From positions 6,820,001 through 6,884,000 of the forward strand of contig CM066047.1 in NCBI GenBank assembly GCA_033557465.1: DNA of 64,000 nucleotides, read 5' to 3'. Both the position numbers and the translations under genes were made by a program. Each line of letters starts with the position of its first letter. The first letter of the stretch is position 1. A model generated the notes under the pieces. It ran no database searches. It had not been told where the DNA came from and was given only the letters and a program-made list of their open reading frames with translations. Of the stretch, positions 1-11,856 are shown one piece after another. The stretch is from Ichthyophis bannanicus (Eukaryota; Chordata; Amphibia; Gymnophiona; Ichthyophiidae).

Positions 1-809
1 TCAAGTTATCCATTCAGTGGTGCTATTAGGGCAGTAAGGGGGTAATTTTACAAAGAGCTGCATGACATGTATGTGCAGAAATCATGGTATTTTATTGCTT
101 GATGCCTATAAACAGGTGCTCCCCCATGCACTTTAAGCAGTTGCAGAGTGGGGAAGACCATCGGCAGAGTGCACTTACGGCAGCCGCTCGTGCCTAAAGT
201 TTACATGCATTTTCCGACATTTATGCCACGATTTTATAGAGTACATACATACTTTACTTGATAAAACACATGTGAAATACACAAATGTAATGTAGCCATT
301 CCTTATAAAATTATCCTGGATAATGGATAATTTACGCACGTGGAGGGGCATTTTAGAAAGGACATCCAACTGCAATCTAGGAGTCTAAACCAGAGCATCT
401 GAAAGAAAGGCAGGCATGTCCCAATGCAGACCCGATTTCACAAATGTGGACATGCCCGATATGGACGTTCTTTGGGGGTGTCCCCAGACTAGTATTGCAG
501 AACCTGGACATCTAGGAATAGCCTAATGGCTAGAGTAGTGGACTAGGAACAGGGCAGCTGCAATCACTGTGATGGTGCTGAGTACTGAGGATGATGGACT
601 GCTGCCTTCTTCTATACACCCTCTGGATGTTTTTCAGCCAAAATGAGCACTTTTCAAATTCCTGTTCATGCTTGGAGGAGGTCTAAACTTAGATGTGATG
701 CCGGATGTCCATGAGGTTTTCTGAAATCAGGTGGGACAGCCAGGTTTTTGGAAATACCCAGCCGTGCCTCCACCATGAAGATCACCTCTACATGAACATA
801 GTTTCATTC
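1..809. other. No recognisable feature
   Basis: I see no gene or clear repeat here. A stretch at about 511-527 resembles a tRNA A box (TAGCCTAATGG), but no B box follows, so it is not called as a SINE. Confidence 0.5.
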
Positions 810-954
810 CCCCCACATAGTCAATCCCATATTTATCTCCGTTTTATTCCCTTGTTTAATGTAAAACAATTCCTCTGTGATTGTTATGTTGTTCAATGTA
901 AACCGCTTTGGATAAAGGTAGTATAGAAAAACTGTTAAATAAATAAATCAGGCC
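810..954 (+). repeat. 3' end of an L2-type LINE or SINE
   Basis: The sequence ends with a short imperfect hairpin (TAAACCGCTTT, then AAGGTAG), an A-rich stretch and a (TAAA)n tail. The same layout recurs at least nine times in this window on both strands. It matches the 3' stem-loop plus short tandem tail expected of L2/CR1-group LINEs and the SINEs that borrow their tails. Only the 3' part is present, as usual for 5'-truncated copies. Confidence 0.6.
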
Positions 955-1544
955 CCCGTCCAGACTCACACTGGGCACGTTGCCAAAGCTGGCTTCTAAA
1001 ATGGCTCTGAAGTAGTTTCTGCACTTTTGACATCTCTATACCCATTTTAAGACATCAAAAGCAGGAATAGGGCTTCCAAAATGACCCCCTTAGCCTAAGA
1101 TATTGCTGGCATGGTCAGCACAAGCTCCCTGTATTCTGTGCCGCTATGTGTATGGATAGTGATCATGAATATGCGCCAGAGATGGCATTTAACATAAGCT
1201 AGTGACCATATACTTGAAAATGGGGCAGTCTTATTTTGGGATTTTTAAGTTGATTTTAAACACCAGAGACCTAAACAGAAATGTGACCTCAATCAGTTGT
1301 GTAAAGCTCAGGTCTGAATGAGCCATTAACGGACAATACCACTTGCCTCAGAGCAAGAGCAAATGCTGCCGGGGAGATTTTATAACGTCTCTGCGTATTA
1401 CTCTTGCAGAATCAGAAATGCTTCCTGCCCAAACCACGCCCAGAACATGCCTTCTTCAAAAACAGTCCATGTTAGGGATCTGCACCTGGGAATAGTGGCT
1501 TTTCTAAGATCACCATTTGCATGTGCAAACGTCACGCATGTCTT
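955..1544. other. No recognisable feature
   Basis: Ordinary unique-looking sequence. No open frame, RNA gene or repeat boundary that I can support. Confidence 0.4.
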
Positions 1545-1866
1545 CTAAACTTAGCCCCACTGTTTTCCTCAGGAGTTGCTCATGAAAGATTTTGTCAAAT
1601 GCCTTCTGCAAATTCAGATATTCCATATCAAGCAGCTCGTCCATATCTACTTTCAAACAGCTCTAGGAGACTGGCGAGACTTCCCTCTCCAAAATCCGTA
1701 ATGACTCTGCCCTATTAAGCAGCTCTAGCCATATAGCCAGTAATTCGGCTTCTTCTATTTTGCTCGACACCAACACCAGGTTCACTGGTCTGTAGTTTCC
1801 CAGATCATCATTGGAACCCTTTATAAAAAATGACGCTACATTCACCAACCTCTAATTCTCAGGTAG
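1545..1866 (-). pseudogene. CR1-like LINE reverse transcriptase fragment
   Basis: On the minus strand the sequence encodes pieces of the N-terminal half of a non-LTR reverse transcriptase. Residues NYRPVNL correspond to the family motif NYRPVSL, and further on DMEYLNLQKAFDKIFHEQLL corresponds to the region around the first catalytic aspartate (D-L-x-K-A-F-D). Stops and frame changes separate the pieces. The fragment stops where the 33-bp array begins. It is a dead remnant. Confidence 0.65.
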
Positions 1867-1883
1867 CACAGTACATGTATATT

Positions 1884-3762
1884 GGAGGCACTGAGAAAAG
1901 GCTAGCAGACGCCCATTAGAGGCACAGAGGGAGGCTAGAACATGCCCATTAGAGGCACAGAGGGAGGCTGGCACATGCCCATTAGAGGCACGAGGGAGGC
2001 TAGTACATGCCCATTAGAGGCACAGAGGGAGGCTAGTACACGCCCATTAGAGGCACAAAGAGAGGCTAGAACATGCCCATTAGAGGCACAAAGAGAGGCT
2101 AGTACACGCCCCTTAGAGGCACTGAGGAAGGCTAGTACAAGCCCATTAGAGGTCCTGAGGGAGGCTGGCACACGCCCATTAGAGGCATGGAGGGAGGCTA
2201 GTACATGCCCATTAGAGGCACGGAGGAAGGCTAGTACACGTCCATTAGAGGCACGGAGGGAGGCTAGTACATGCCCATTAGAGGCACTTTGGGTGGCTAG
2301 TACATGCCCATTAGAGGCATGAGGGAGGCTAGTACATGCCCATTAGAGGCACAGAGAGAGGTTGGCACATACCCATTAGAGGCACGAGGGAGGCTAGTAC
2401 ATGCCCATTAGAGGCACTGAGGGAGGCTAGAACATGCCCATTAGAGGCATGGAGGGAGGCTAGTACACGCCCCTTAGAGGCACTGAGGAAGGCTAGTACA
2501 AGCCCATTAGAGGTCCTGAGGGAGGCTGGCACATGACCATTAGAGGCACAGAGGGAGGCTGGCACACGCCCATTAGAGGCATGGAGGGAGGCTAGTACAT
2601 GCCCATTAGAGGCACTGAGTGAGGCTAGAACATGCCCATTAGAGGCACTGAGGGAGGCTAGTACACACCCCTTAGAGGCACGTAGGAAGGCTAGTACATG
2701 CCCATTAGTGGCACGGAGGGAGGCTATTACATGCCCATTAGAGGCACTGGGGGAGGCTAGTACATGCACATTGCAGGCACAGACGGAGGCTGGTACATGC
2801 CCATTAGAGGCATGGAGGAAGGCTAGTACACATCCATTAGAGGCATGGAGGGAGGCTAGTACACACCCATTAGAGGCACTGGGGGAGGCTAGTACACACT
2901 CATTAGAGGCACTGAGGGAGGCTAGTACATGCCCATTAGAGGCACTTAGGGTGGCTAGTACACGCCCATTAGAGGCACAAGGGAGGCTAGTACACGCCCA
3001 TTAGATGCACTGAGGAAGGCTATTACATGCCCATTAGAGGCACAGAGGGAGGCTGGTACATGCCCATTAGAGGCACAGAGGAAGGCTAGTACAAATCCAT
3101 TAGAGGCACGGAGGGAGGTTAGTACATGCTCATTAGAGGCACTGAGGGAGGCTAGTACATGCCCATTAGAGGCACTGTGGGTGGCTAGTACACGCCCATT
3201 AGAGGCACAGAGGGAGGCTGGCATACACACTTTAGAGGCTCTGAGGGAGGCTAGTGCATGCCCACCAGAGGCACAGACGGAAGTTAGAACACGCCCATTA
3301 GAGGCAATGAGGGAGGCTAATACATGCCCATTAGAAGCACTGTGGGAGGCTAGTACACACCCATTAGAGGCACGGAGGGAGGATAGTACAAGCCCATTAG
3401 TGACAATGAGGGAGGCTAGAACATGCCCATTAGAGGCACAGAGGGAGACTAGCACATGTCCACTAGAGGTAACGATGGAGGCCCCAGAGGTTGTGAGTGG
3501 AGACTAGCACATGCCCATTAGAGTCTCTGAGGGAGGTTAACACATGCCTATTAGAGACAATATGGGAGGCTGGTACACACCCATTAGAGTCTCTGAGGGA
3601 GGCTAGTACCTGCCCATTAGTGGCATTGAGAGTGGCCAATACAGGCCCATTAGAGACACTGAGGGAGGTTAGCACACGCCCACTAGAGGCACTGAGAGAG
3701 GCTAGCACACGCCCACTAGAGGTAACGATGGAAGCCCCAGAGATTGTGAGTGGAGGCTAGCA
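1884..3762. repeat. 33-bp minisatellite, about 56 copies
   Basis: A head-to-tail array with a unit near GCCCATTAGAGGCACAGAGG followed by GAGGCTAGTACAT (33 bp). Copies differ by substitutions and by small deletions such as CACGAGGG for CACAGAGGG. Two copies near the far end (about 3466-3515 and 3714-3760) carry a different insert (TAACGATGGAGGCCCCAGAG), which suggests that a larger block was duplicated. Because 33 is a multiple of three and the unit lacks stops in several frames, long repetitive open frames appear on both strands; they are not evidence of a gene. Confidence 0.95.
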
Positions 3763-5521
3763 TGCTCTTATCAAAATGTGTGCTTTACATCAGACCTTTA
3801 TTATATGTTGATTTTTTAAAATAAACATGAAAACTGGCTTCATCTTACTTTGTTGTATGTGTATCAGACAGAAGAACCTGTCATTCAGGCCCTGAGAGAG
3901 AGCTTGTCAATTTTATACACTACGAAAATTGGGGATAAAGGTCATCTGTCGCTAGATACACAAATTTTCCTCAGAAAATCTCATTTCATTCAGACTATCA
4001 GCTAGATTAGAAATACCCTAATTATCTCTGTGAAATTAAATTACTTTATGTAAGGGTGATATAATGAACAACCATAAAGAGAAAATACAGCTCGTCGTCC
4101 TATTAGTCAAGGCAAGAGCAGATCAAGCACTGAATAGGTTCTGTTGATGATTGTAGCCTGGTCTCTGTCTCATAAAAATGAATAAAGCCAGGATGGAGAA
4201 GCATTTTTTCTCATTGCTTCATAACCATTCTGCTTCATGAAAGTAAGCCATAGATCTGCCCACAAATGAAGGAAGATTTGGATTGTGTATGGGGGTGGAT
4301 TTTATGACTGGAAAGGCTTCTAGATTTTGGTAGCATTCCACAAAATGTAAAAGGTTTTCTCCAAACATAAAATAACATTTTGGCAGATGGTGCTGGAGCT
4401 CTTTTCCCTGATATAACACAATGGCATAGAGTTGCTTTGTATGTAGAATTTCCTGGCTTAATACCCTCTCTTTAATGAAAGCTAATTTGTTATATGCTAA
4501 AATATAGCCAGATTTTAACCTTCCGTTCCAGGCTGCCTGTGATGGTGCAACATCCAGAGACAACCCTTCAAAAAGAAACCGAAGCCAGGTATCACATGCA
4601 GAGTGTTTACATATGGCCCAAAAGTACTAGGGTTTCGGTTATATCATGTTGCCCCTGAGGCATGAAGGCTGATGAACAGTGCAGAAGAATTTTGTAATGG
4701 AGTGAATGTTTTGGAACAACTGATGTGAATTTATAAGGGGGGGGGGGGGGAGATGTCATCATGGCAAATAGTGCTGGAACTTTTGTTTGACCCCTGAAAC
4801 AGTCTGGAGAATGTGTTGGATAATCTTTACATGCAGGGAAATCTGATGTTTCAAATGCATTGCACTGACACCTATTTAACAGAAAAAGATTGTTAATGGG
4901 AACCTATCACTGCCATATCCTGGGTAAATGACGTCTGCTTCATAAGAGGCTTTTTTTTTTGTTGCTGTTTTTGTGAAAGGCCAGTACTATGGCAATTCTA
5001 CAAGAGAACTATGTTCATATGCTGAAATAGTTTTCTGAACTTTGTAATGTTTTTTTCTCTCTCTTTTTCTGAGGTACAGATTCTGAAGTGAGTACTCGAT
5101 GAGGTGCTTGCTGTTTATTCAGAAGAGGAGTAGATGCAGTAAGTGGATTGCTCATGTGCCCACTGATCTGAATGTATTTGCAGCCTCACTAACCGCTCTG
5201 GGAGCCTGACCTCCTGCCCCATATGGATATTACATCCTCGTCGTTCTCTTACTCTTGGATATAAAGCTGCCACGCATCTTCTCCCAAATCTCTTAAGTGC
5301 TGTTACACTGAGGTTCTCAGTTCTATGATTTTGCAGTTTTGGAGGTTTAAAATGTGATAGCAGAATGATTGTTTTGTTTTTGTTTTTGGTGCTCTTGTTT
5401 TAATGCTAAACGTTGCATAATACTTAGAGAACTTTTGAATAGAAAGGATTTATAAAAGGAACTTCGAAGCATGCAAATTGAAGCCCCGGCAGTGACTGAT
5501 TTGATTCTGACATGACTGTTC
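3763..5521. other. No recognisable gene; G14 tract
   Basis: Nothing supported except a run of 14 G at 4737-4750. A 114-residue minus-strand open frame at 4219-4563 matches no family I know and has no supporting context. Confidence 0.4.
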
Positions 5522-5688
5522 AGCAGGGCCGTCCCCAGAGTTGCTTCAAGGTGTTGGTGCCCTTGGCCATCCTTAAGCCTTCTGCTGCTCCTGGGGGTCA
5601 GAATCGATTGTTTAGCTCTTTGGCATTCACCAGAAGCTGCCGCTGTAGGCAACTGCCTGATTTGCCTGATGGTTGGGCTGGCCCTGCT
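5522..5688. mobile_element. Small foldback/MITE-like element, GCAGGGCC family
   Basis: The left edge reads CAGCAGGGCCGTCCCC and the right edge, reverse complemented, AGCAGGGCCAGCCCAACC, giving short terminal inverted repeats. An internal palindromic piece GTAGGCAACTGCCTGATTTG is shared with pieces at about 6485-6570 and 18180-18645. It has no coding capacity, so any movement would rely on another element's enzyme. Confidence 0.5.
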
Positions 5689-7049
5689 ATTCAGTCCTTA
5701 TTACTTGATGGTTGTAGTATTCCTGTACATTGTTATTTAAGAAGTATACTAGATGCCACCTTATCCATGCACCCCCGGGTACTGTGGACGGTTCATATTG
5801 CCTTTTTTAAGTTGAGAATGATCAGAGGTTTAAAGCAATAGTTGATGTTTGAGGGTTTTTGGATGCATACTGATCCGTCTAGCTCTACGGGTAACAAACT
5901 GAATATTGGTGCCTTCCATGTGGTGCTGCTGTCTATGCACATTTCATATTGCGCTATCTGAGGTATGATATGGAGATACTGCAGCCATTGCTTAAGAAAA
6001 TGTTGACTGCTTCATATCAATATTCATTTATTTTACAGTGTAATAATCTACTGTACTGTGGGAAATCCATAGATGTCCCATCATGTTGCCCTCCAGGTCA
6101 GGTGACTTTCTTTGTCCCACTAGACAGCAAGCCACCAAGTCAAAAAGCAAAGATACTTAGCAAAGGAAATATTTTCCACTCAAGAACTGTAAGAGGCAAT
6201 AACATCTCCTTATTCTTCCTCCTAAACACCCCAGTATCCCTTTGGCACTGGCCACCGCCTTATCATTGCTTCATTATCTTGAGGTTTATGATTTATTTTT
6301 ATTCATTTCAGAGTTCAGACTTTAGTGCCTATAGGCATGACCAGAAAGCAGATCCCAGAGAACAAGGGGGTGGGGGGGAGGAGAGAAGGGAAGGTTGGAG
6401 ATTTCAGATTAGAGGTGCAGATGAAGAGCGGAGGAAGACCATAGTGCCTTTCAAGCCTCACAGACACAGGACCTGAAAGTCAGCCAATGCAGACTCCTCT
6501 ACGGCCCGGGTAGTTCCTGCCCTAGGCAATTGCCTAGGTTGCTTGTGTGTACCTCCAGCCCTGCGCTTAGCATCTAATTACTAGTCAAGCTACATAGAAC
6601 ATATCAAAATGATAGTTCTACATGAAATAATACATTTCCCCCACACACCCAAACCATCACAAGACAAGTACATAAAATCAGTTATTAGATGAGGAAATAC
6701 ACTTAAAACAACTCCTGAAACGGCAAATAATAATTTTGTAGAGGAATAAGCCATGGGAGCAAATCGCAGCTCGGTGGAGCGGTTCTAGAAAAAGCTCTTC
6801 TAATGTTATGAGCTGCTGAAAGGGCTGAAAGATTGAAAAGACAGGATTGCCTTGAACACAAAACCTGGGTGGTTTCATATCATTTCAGAAGAGTCAAAAT
6901 CCCTGTTGAAAATTCAGTCTGCAGAATCCTTTGTGCAATATACAGACATGTAAATAGCAATCACCTTTGTACCTGCACCCAATGCAATCCTTGAGACATA
7001 GGGGGAGAGGAGGGCATTCTACAAAATTATCCTTCTAGTGGCTGCCTAA
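5689..7049. other. No gene; partial copy of the GCAGGGCC family at 6485-6570
   Basis: A stretch near 6490-6570 contains GCCCTAGGCAATTGCCTAGG and CCAGCCCTGCGC, matching the right part of the small foldback family. A 175-codon plus-strand frame (5949-6476) shows no recognisable domain and biased low-complexity ends, and I do not regard it as a gene. Confidence 0.4.
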
Positions 7050-7306
7050 GCAAGCTCTGCTACGAGGGGACATAGGATGAGGGTGAAAGGGGTTAGACTC
7101 AGGAGTAATATGCGGAAATATTTCCTTACGGGAAGAGTGGTAGATGTGTGGAATAGTCTCCCAGTGGAGGTGGTAGGACAGAAATTCAGGAAAACATGGG
7201 ACAAACACAAAGGATCTCTAAAGGAAAAAAGGGGACTATAGTAGTTGATATGGAAGGATAGGCTAGATAGGCCATGTGGTCTTTTTCTGCCATCATGTTT
7301 CTATGT
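7050..7306 (+). pseudogene. CR1-like LINE 3' end
   Basis: The translation includes NMRKYFLTGRVVDVWNSLPV followed by a diverged KTWDKHKGSLK, the C-terminal end of the same LINE family seen on the minus strand at 18,947-20,262, where the matching piece begins MRKYFFTERVVDPWNSLPVE. The shared 3' end (GATAGGCCATGTGG ... TTTCTATGT) is visible in both. This is a heavily 5'-truncated copy with no enzyme activity. Confidence 0.75.
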
Positions 7307-9520
7307 AAGTGGCTTTGAATACTGACCTGTTTGTTTTTTTAAGTGTGTTATGGTTTTACAAAGTTTTATTTGTTGCATTATATTTATTTTTTTGTAAATC
7401 TCAGTGAGCTTTTTTAGGAGGTTGAGAAATGCAATAACAGGGAGAATCTTATGTAAAAAGCTCTTCATAAATAAAACAGAGTTAAATTGCCACAATTAAA
7501 CATTTAGCTCTGATGAGCCCAGTGAGACACCTTCAGCCAGAAAACAAGTCTTTAGGTGTAGACCTAAAGTTCCTATTAGTATGTGTGATGAATACTTAGC
7601 CGTGCAAAGGTTTGTGCTAATAGACAGTACTCTACATCAAGCTGTTTCCCAGTAGGGTGTTTTGGGCTATGTTGAGGCAGGTTTTGTACATCTGCTTTGG
7701 AGTTTGTCATAAGAATCAAAAATTAAAAAGCGTGAATTAGCTGCTTAGGTTTTACTGCTGTATTTAGAGAGTAAGAGGGGACATGGCCTGATGCTAGAGA
7801 AGAGGTTTGCTGGTATTTCAGGCTCCCCGTTATCTATCCCAGAAGGCTATTTCTCATTTCCTTCTGGGGATCAAACAGAACCTGCAACGCTGGGAAGAGA
7901 GGCTGCTTAGAGTAGTCCGACTAGGCAGCAAGTGCTGATTTCCAGGGGGAGGGAATATTCCGTAATCTAGGAATGCTACACATGGGAGATATCAGTGGTG
8001 GAAAGCAGCACTTACATGGGTATCAAATCTAGACATGTACATGTACATGTACTGCTGCTATTTAACTACAGAGGCCTCTAGCTTTCCCTCATTTCGATTT
8101 AGATAGGGAAGAAACATTGGGGATTAAGAGGATATCCTATAAAGGGATGGTTATTATTATTATTTTTTTTACAAATCTAGAAGTAACAGTTTTAGTCTCA
8201 TATGTGCTACTCCCTATCTGAAATTGGAGATGTGCGTGTAGATTTTAGTGTTGCCCCGGCACACTCTTGACACTACCCTGTGCAGTATAGACACAATGGA
8301 GATCATTCCAGAACACAAATGAGGGATCTGTATGAGCAGTGGGGATGTTTATGTGCTGAAAATGTTCCCGACTGTTTTCTCAAATACTGCTGTCATGCAC
8401 GTCCACAGCGCTAGCACAGGGATCTCAGAATGTGTCCAGAAGGGGTGGAAAAGGTGGTGTGGTCAGCCGTGGAGATGTGCGTAGTGAATTTCAGAAAGTC
8501 CCATGTACAGTGTGTGATATGCCTGTGGACATCCCTGTTATTCCTGTTCAAAGATGGAAAAAGGCCAGGACTTAGAAAATATTCTGCTGTGCTCTGCATT
8601 CCATCCCATATTGAAAAATGGCTGTGACAAATATGTGCTGAACTGGTGTGATTGCAGTCTGGAAAAACACAAGATGCATTTATAAAGAACAGGAAACAGA
8701 GGTGAGGTAATGTTGTAAGGTAAAGAAACATTAATAAATACCCTTACAGAAATAATAAGAAGAGCAATAGTGTTTATTCAGGCTATGCTGAAATGTACTG
8801 TTTGTGCTAAAAGAACTAATTCAGGGGACCCTAACAAATCTTGTGTTCTGCAAACTGGGACTGTTGATGTAAGAATAGTATTTGAGTGAGTCTGGAAACA
8901 AATCATGCAGGAGAGAGAAAGGGAGACCATATGTGTAGTCCTGGGACGTCATGCCATGATGGGAGAGCAGCTGTTAGTTATAGGTTCAGTTTGGCAGAAT
9001 GATGTCTTTGTCTTTTCTGAATGCCAGTAGTGTGATTTGAGGACTGCTCGGGAGGAGCTGGTGTGCTGACCTGCAATTCAGTGAGGCCATGAATGGCTGG
9101 CTGGCACCTGGACCATATGGATGACCGCAGTGTCACCAGGTGCCAGTGTGATAGGGCAGCCATGCATCAGCTGCACCAAGCACTGGGAAAAATGACTGAT
9201 GTGGTGCCAACATCCCCCCAGATTGTGCCATGAGGCCTAAATCCTTCCCCAGTCCAGGATCTATGCAAGCAGTGAGAGTGGTGATATATCTGGAGGCTGG
9301 CGACCTGGGTATGATGGCACAGGGATCCCCCCTCCCATGCCCACACAGGCCTGACCAGGGGAGCAGTGCCTCAAAGCAGATTGTAGGAAGGCAGACAGGG
9401 TTGCCCCACAGATTAACGGATGTATACAGACCAACATATGCCACGATGGGACAGGTGTAGCTGCTGTGAGAAATGCCGGTACCCAGATATGTAGGAATTA
9501 GACGCCATAGCCAGAAGGCC
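7307..9520. other. No recognisable gene
   Basis: No supported feature. Minor structure: a short (ACATGT)n palindromic run at about 8033-8052, a T-rich stretch near 8150-8170, and an imperfect inverted repeat at about 9101-9147 (GGCACCTGG ... CCAGGTGCC). Confidence 0.4.
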
Positions 9521-9975
9521 CGACTACTACTACGACTATTTGTATAGTGCTACAAGGCGTATGCAGCGCTGCACAGATACACGTAAAAGATGGTCCCTGC
9601 TCAGCAGAGCTTACAGTCTAGTCAAGACAGACAACACAGCAGCTGTGGGCAAAATACATCTAGGGGAAATGCAGCAACAAAGAGGTGAGTGTTCAGCCTG
9701 GATTTGAGAACGGCCAGAAAAGAGGCCTGATGTACAGACTCAGGTAGCTTGTTCCAGGCATAAGGAGCAGCAAGGTGAAAGGAGCAAACTCTGGATTTGG
9801 CAGTAGAAGAGAGGGGCACAGATAGAAGTGATCTGACAGAAGAGCGGAGTTCCCAAGGAGGGGTGTGGGGAGACATAAGAAGGGAACAGTAGTGCGGAGC
9901 AGCAGAATGAATGCACTCATAGGCCAGCGGCGCGAACAGGGCATACATTTGTTGCTTAACAATATTATGCATCAT
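9521..9975 (-). pseudogene. L2-like LINE C-terminus and 3' tail
   Basis: On the minus strand the end of the ORF encodes FHLAAPYAWNKLPESV and then VLKSRLNTHLF, the characteristic end of L2/CR1-type reverse transcriptase proteins. It is followed by an untranslated tail with GACTAGACTGTAAGCTC and GAGCAGGGACC, which resembles the tail of mammalian L2/MIR, then a GC-rich hairpin and a (TAG)-type tail. The same tail type sits at 55,180-55,318 next to a long (AGY)n tract. It is 5'-truncated and inactive. Confidence 0.75.
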
Positions 9976-10244
9976 TTGGGGAACTGCAATGTTAGTTTTG
10001 GGTTTTGTGCACTTGGTAAGGGTCCATCCTTAACAGTTTTCAGCATGTTTGCGGAGATAACCAAGGCAGGAATCACTGGGGCTGGTTCCTACTGCCAATT
10101 ATCATTTGATGAAGGTACGTCCTGTCATACATGTTCATATTAGTCCAACCAAAGAGCACAAAACCACGTGCACCAAACACACCCAGTACAACAAACATGG
10201 ATAGCAAAGGAAGGAATATTTATTACTGAACACTTTTGAGCCGA

Positions 10245-10287
10245 GGCCCGACACAGGTCGTGTTTCGCTATGTCTTCATCAGGGGCC
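10245..10287 (-). ncRNA. Hammerhead-ribozyme-like motif, left arm
   Basis: Read on the minus strand, the order is GGCCC, CTGATGA, a short spacer, CGAAACAC, GACCT, GTGTC, GGGCC. The outer GGCCC/GGGCC can form stem I. CAC/GTG can form a short stem III, placing GUC at the expected cleavage position. CTGATGA and GAAA are the conserved core. Stem II would be very short (spacer AGACATAG), which is the weak point. The copy is closer to the hammerhead consensus than the one in the right arm. Confidence 0.5.
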
Positions 10288-10824
10288 GTAATTGGCTACA
10301 AAATACAAACATACATGAAAATGAACATAGAGAATAAAAACATATAAAAACATCCATAATTTAATACAATAATATAATTAATATAAAAATATTAGGTCAT
10401 AATACCTCCATCACTTATAAACAACATAAGGTCTTAATATTAAATAGGTTTTGTTTTAAATACCAATTTATACAACACTCTTGTCCTTGGTATTGATAGA
10501 CCCAATACACTTAAAGTTTGTTAATTATTTAGTTGCTCCCTTTTTGAGTTGTTACCATATTTTATATGTTCATACATTTGTATATGTTATTTATCGGTCC
10601 AGTTTGCGCTTTTATTTTTTTATATATAATTTTTAGTTCACATTTTTTAATTCATGTTTGTTAGACATGTAATTATAGCTGTATTTGCATATAAGTGATG
10701 GAGGTATTGTGACCTAATATTTTTATATTAATTATATTATTGTTGTATTAAATTATGGACGTTTTTATATGTTTTTATTATCTATGTTCATTTTCATGTA
10801 TGTTTGTATTTTGTAGCCAATTAC

Positions 10825-10865
10825 GGCCCCCGATGAAGACAGCGAAACATAGCCTGTGTCGGGCC
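10825..10865 (+). ncRNA. Hammerhead-ribozyme-like motif, right arm (degenerate)
   Basis: The order is GGCCC, CCGATGA, short spacer, CGAAAC, ATAGCCTGT, GTC, GGGCC. Stem I (GGCCC/GGGCC) is kept, and stem III pairs with one wobble. The core has CCGATGA in place of CTGATGA, which would be expected to abolish or weaken cleavage. Confidence 0.4.
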
Positions 10866-10930
10866 TCGGCTCAAAAGTGTTCAGTAATAAATATTCCTTC
10901 CTTTGCTATCCACGTTTGTTGTACTGGGTG

Positions 10931-11399
10931 TATACATGTTCATATTTACATTCTTTTATACCTTATTAGGGAGCACTGGAATTACCTCACACTTTTACGG
11001 GCACTAGGAGGACTGGTCTATGGTCTAGCTTGCAGCAGCCGTCATTTCTCATTGGTATTTATGTCTGGTTTGCATCAGCAAACTACTATCAGTGTGAAAG
11101 GCAGCATAGAAGATGCACATTTTACCAAGGAGGCGTGACATCCACGGGTACATCCCGGAGACAGGCAGGATCTGAAAAAGGCATCTTTTCAGAATACGGA
11201 GGGCGCAGGGACGTCCAAAACATTTATTCATGTCTCATAATATTGACAAGGATGTGTTTCTCCATTAAATCGTATGACCCAGGTCTGCACCCATTCATGG
11301 GCTGTGTGCTGGATGCCACGCCAGACATGTATATCTCCCCAGTTCTGGAAACTTGGGCATGTCTAGACCCACTAATGTGTTACTAGGTTCAAACGGGCT
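10931..11399. other. No recognisable feature
   Basis: Sequence between the inverted-repeat element and the Tc1 remnant; nothing supported. Confidence 0.4.
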
Positions 11400-11756
11400 C
11401 ATTTTTAATTTAGACTTGTTTGTGGGCCAGATGTGCATCCTTGTTGCCATCTATAAGTTTCGTACATCTGACTGCAGATAGTCTCTCCTTCAACTGTGAT
11501 TTGTTCCAGCTCATGAATGTTTCCAGGATTCCTTTTACCAATGGCAGATTTCAGCTCTTTCCAAAGGTTTTCGATTTGATTGAGATCAGGACTCATTGCT
11601 GGCCACTTTAAACCAGTCCATTTGTTCCTTTTTAACCATTCTTTTGTACTTTTGGATGTATGTTTTGGGTCATTGTTCTGATGGAGAACCCATGACCTGC
11701 GACCCAGATCTAACTTTCTGACACTAGGGGGTATGTTTACTAAACTGCGGTAATCG

Positions 11757-11856
11757 TACATAACGTGCGTTATGTAACGTTAACGATCGTAAGCACAGCA
11801 TAACGCGCGTTATGCTGTGCTTACGATCGTTAACGTTACATAACGCGCATTATGAT
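11757..11856. repeat. Near-perfect 100-bp palindrome
   Basis: The centre lies between 11,806 and 11,807 (AACGC|GCGTT). The arms of about 50 bases match with about three mismatches, at the outer end. It is rich in TAACG and CGTTA words and lies immediately inside the left terminal repeat of the 3.74-kb element. Confidence 0.9.

Larger units (their letters stand above)
10180..10930. mobile_element. Inverted-repeat element with about 240-bp arms
   Basis: The left arm (10,180 to about 10,424) and the right arm (about 10,697 to 10,930) are close inverted copies; both ends read CACCCAGTACAACAAAC from outside inward. A spacer of about 270 bp, AT-rich, lies between. There is no coding capacity. Each arm carries a hammerhead-like motif in outward orientation. 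Penelope-like elements are known to carry hammerhead motifs in their terminal repeats, so the element may be a pair of such repeats or a foldback derived from them. No clear target duplication was found. Confidence 0.75.

Noticed and set aside
508..560. SINE head with A-box-like TAGCCTAATGG
   Set aside because: No B box or tail follows.
1884..3762. Repetitive open frames of 66-166 codons
   Set aside because: By-products of the 33-bp minisatellite.
5949..6476. 175-codon open frame
   Set aside because: No domain; low-complexity Gly/Arg-rich end and no supporting context.
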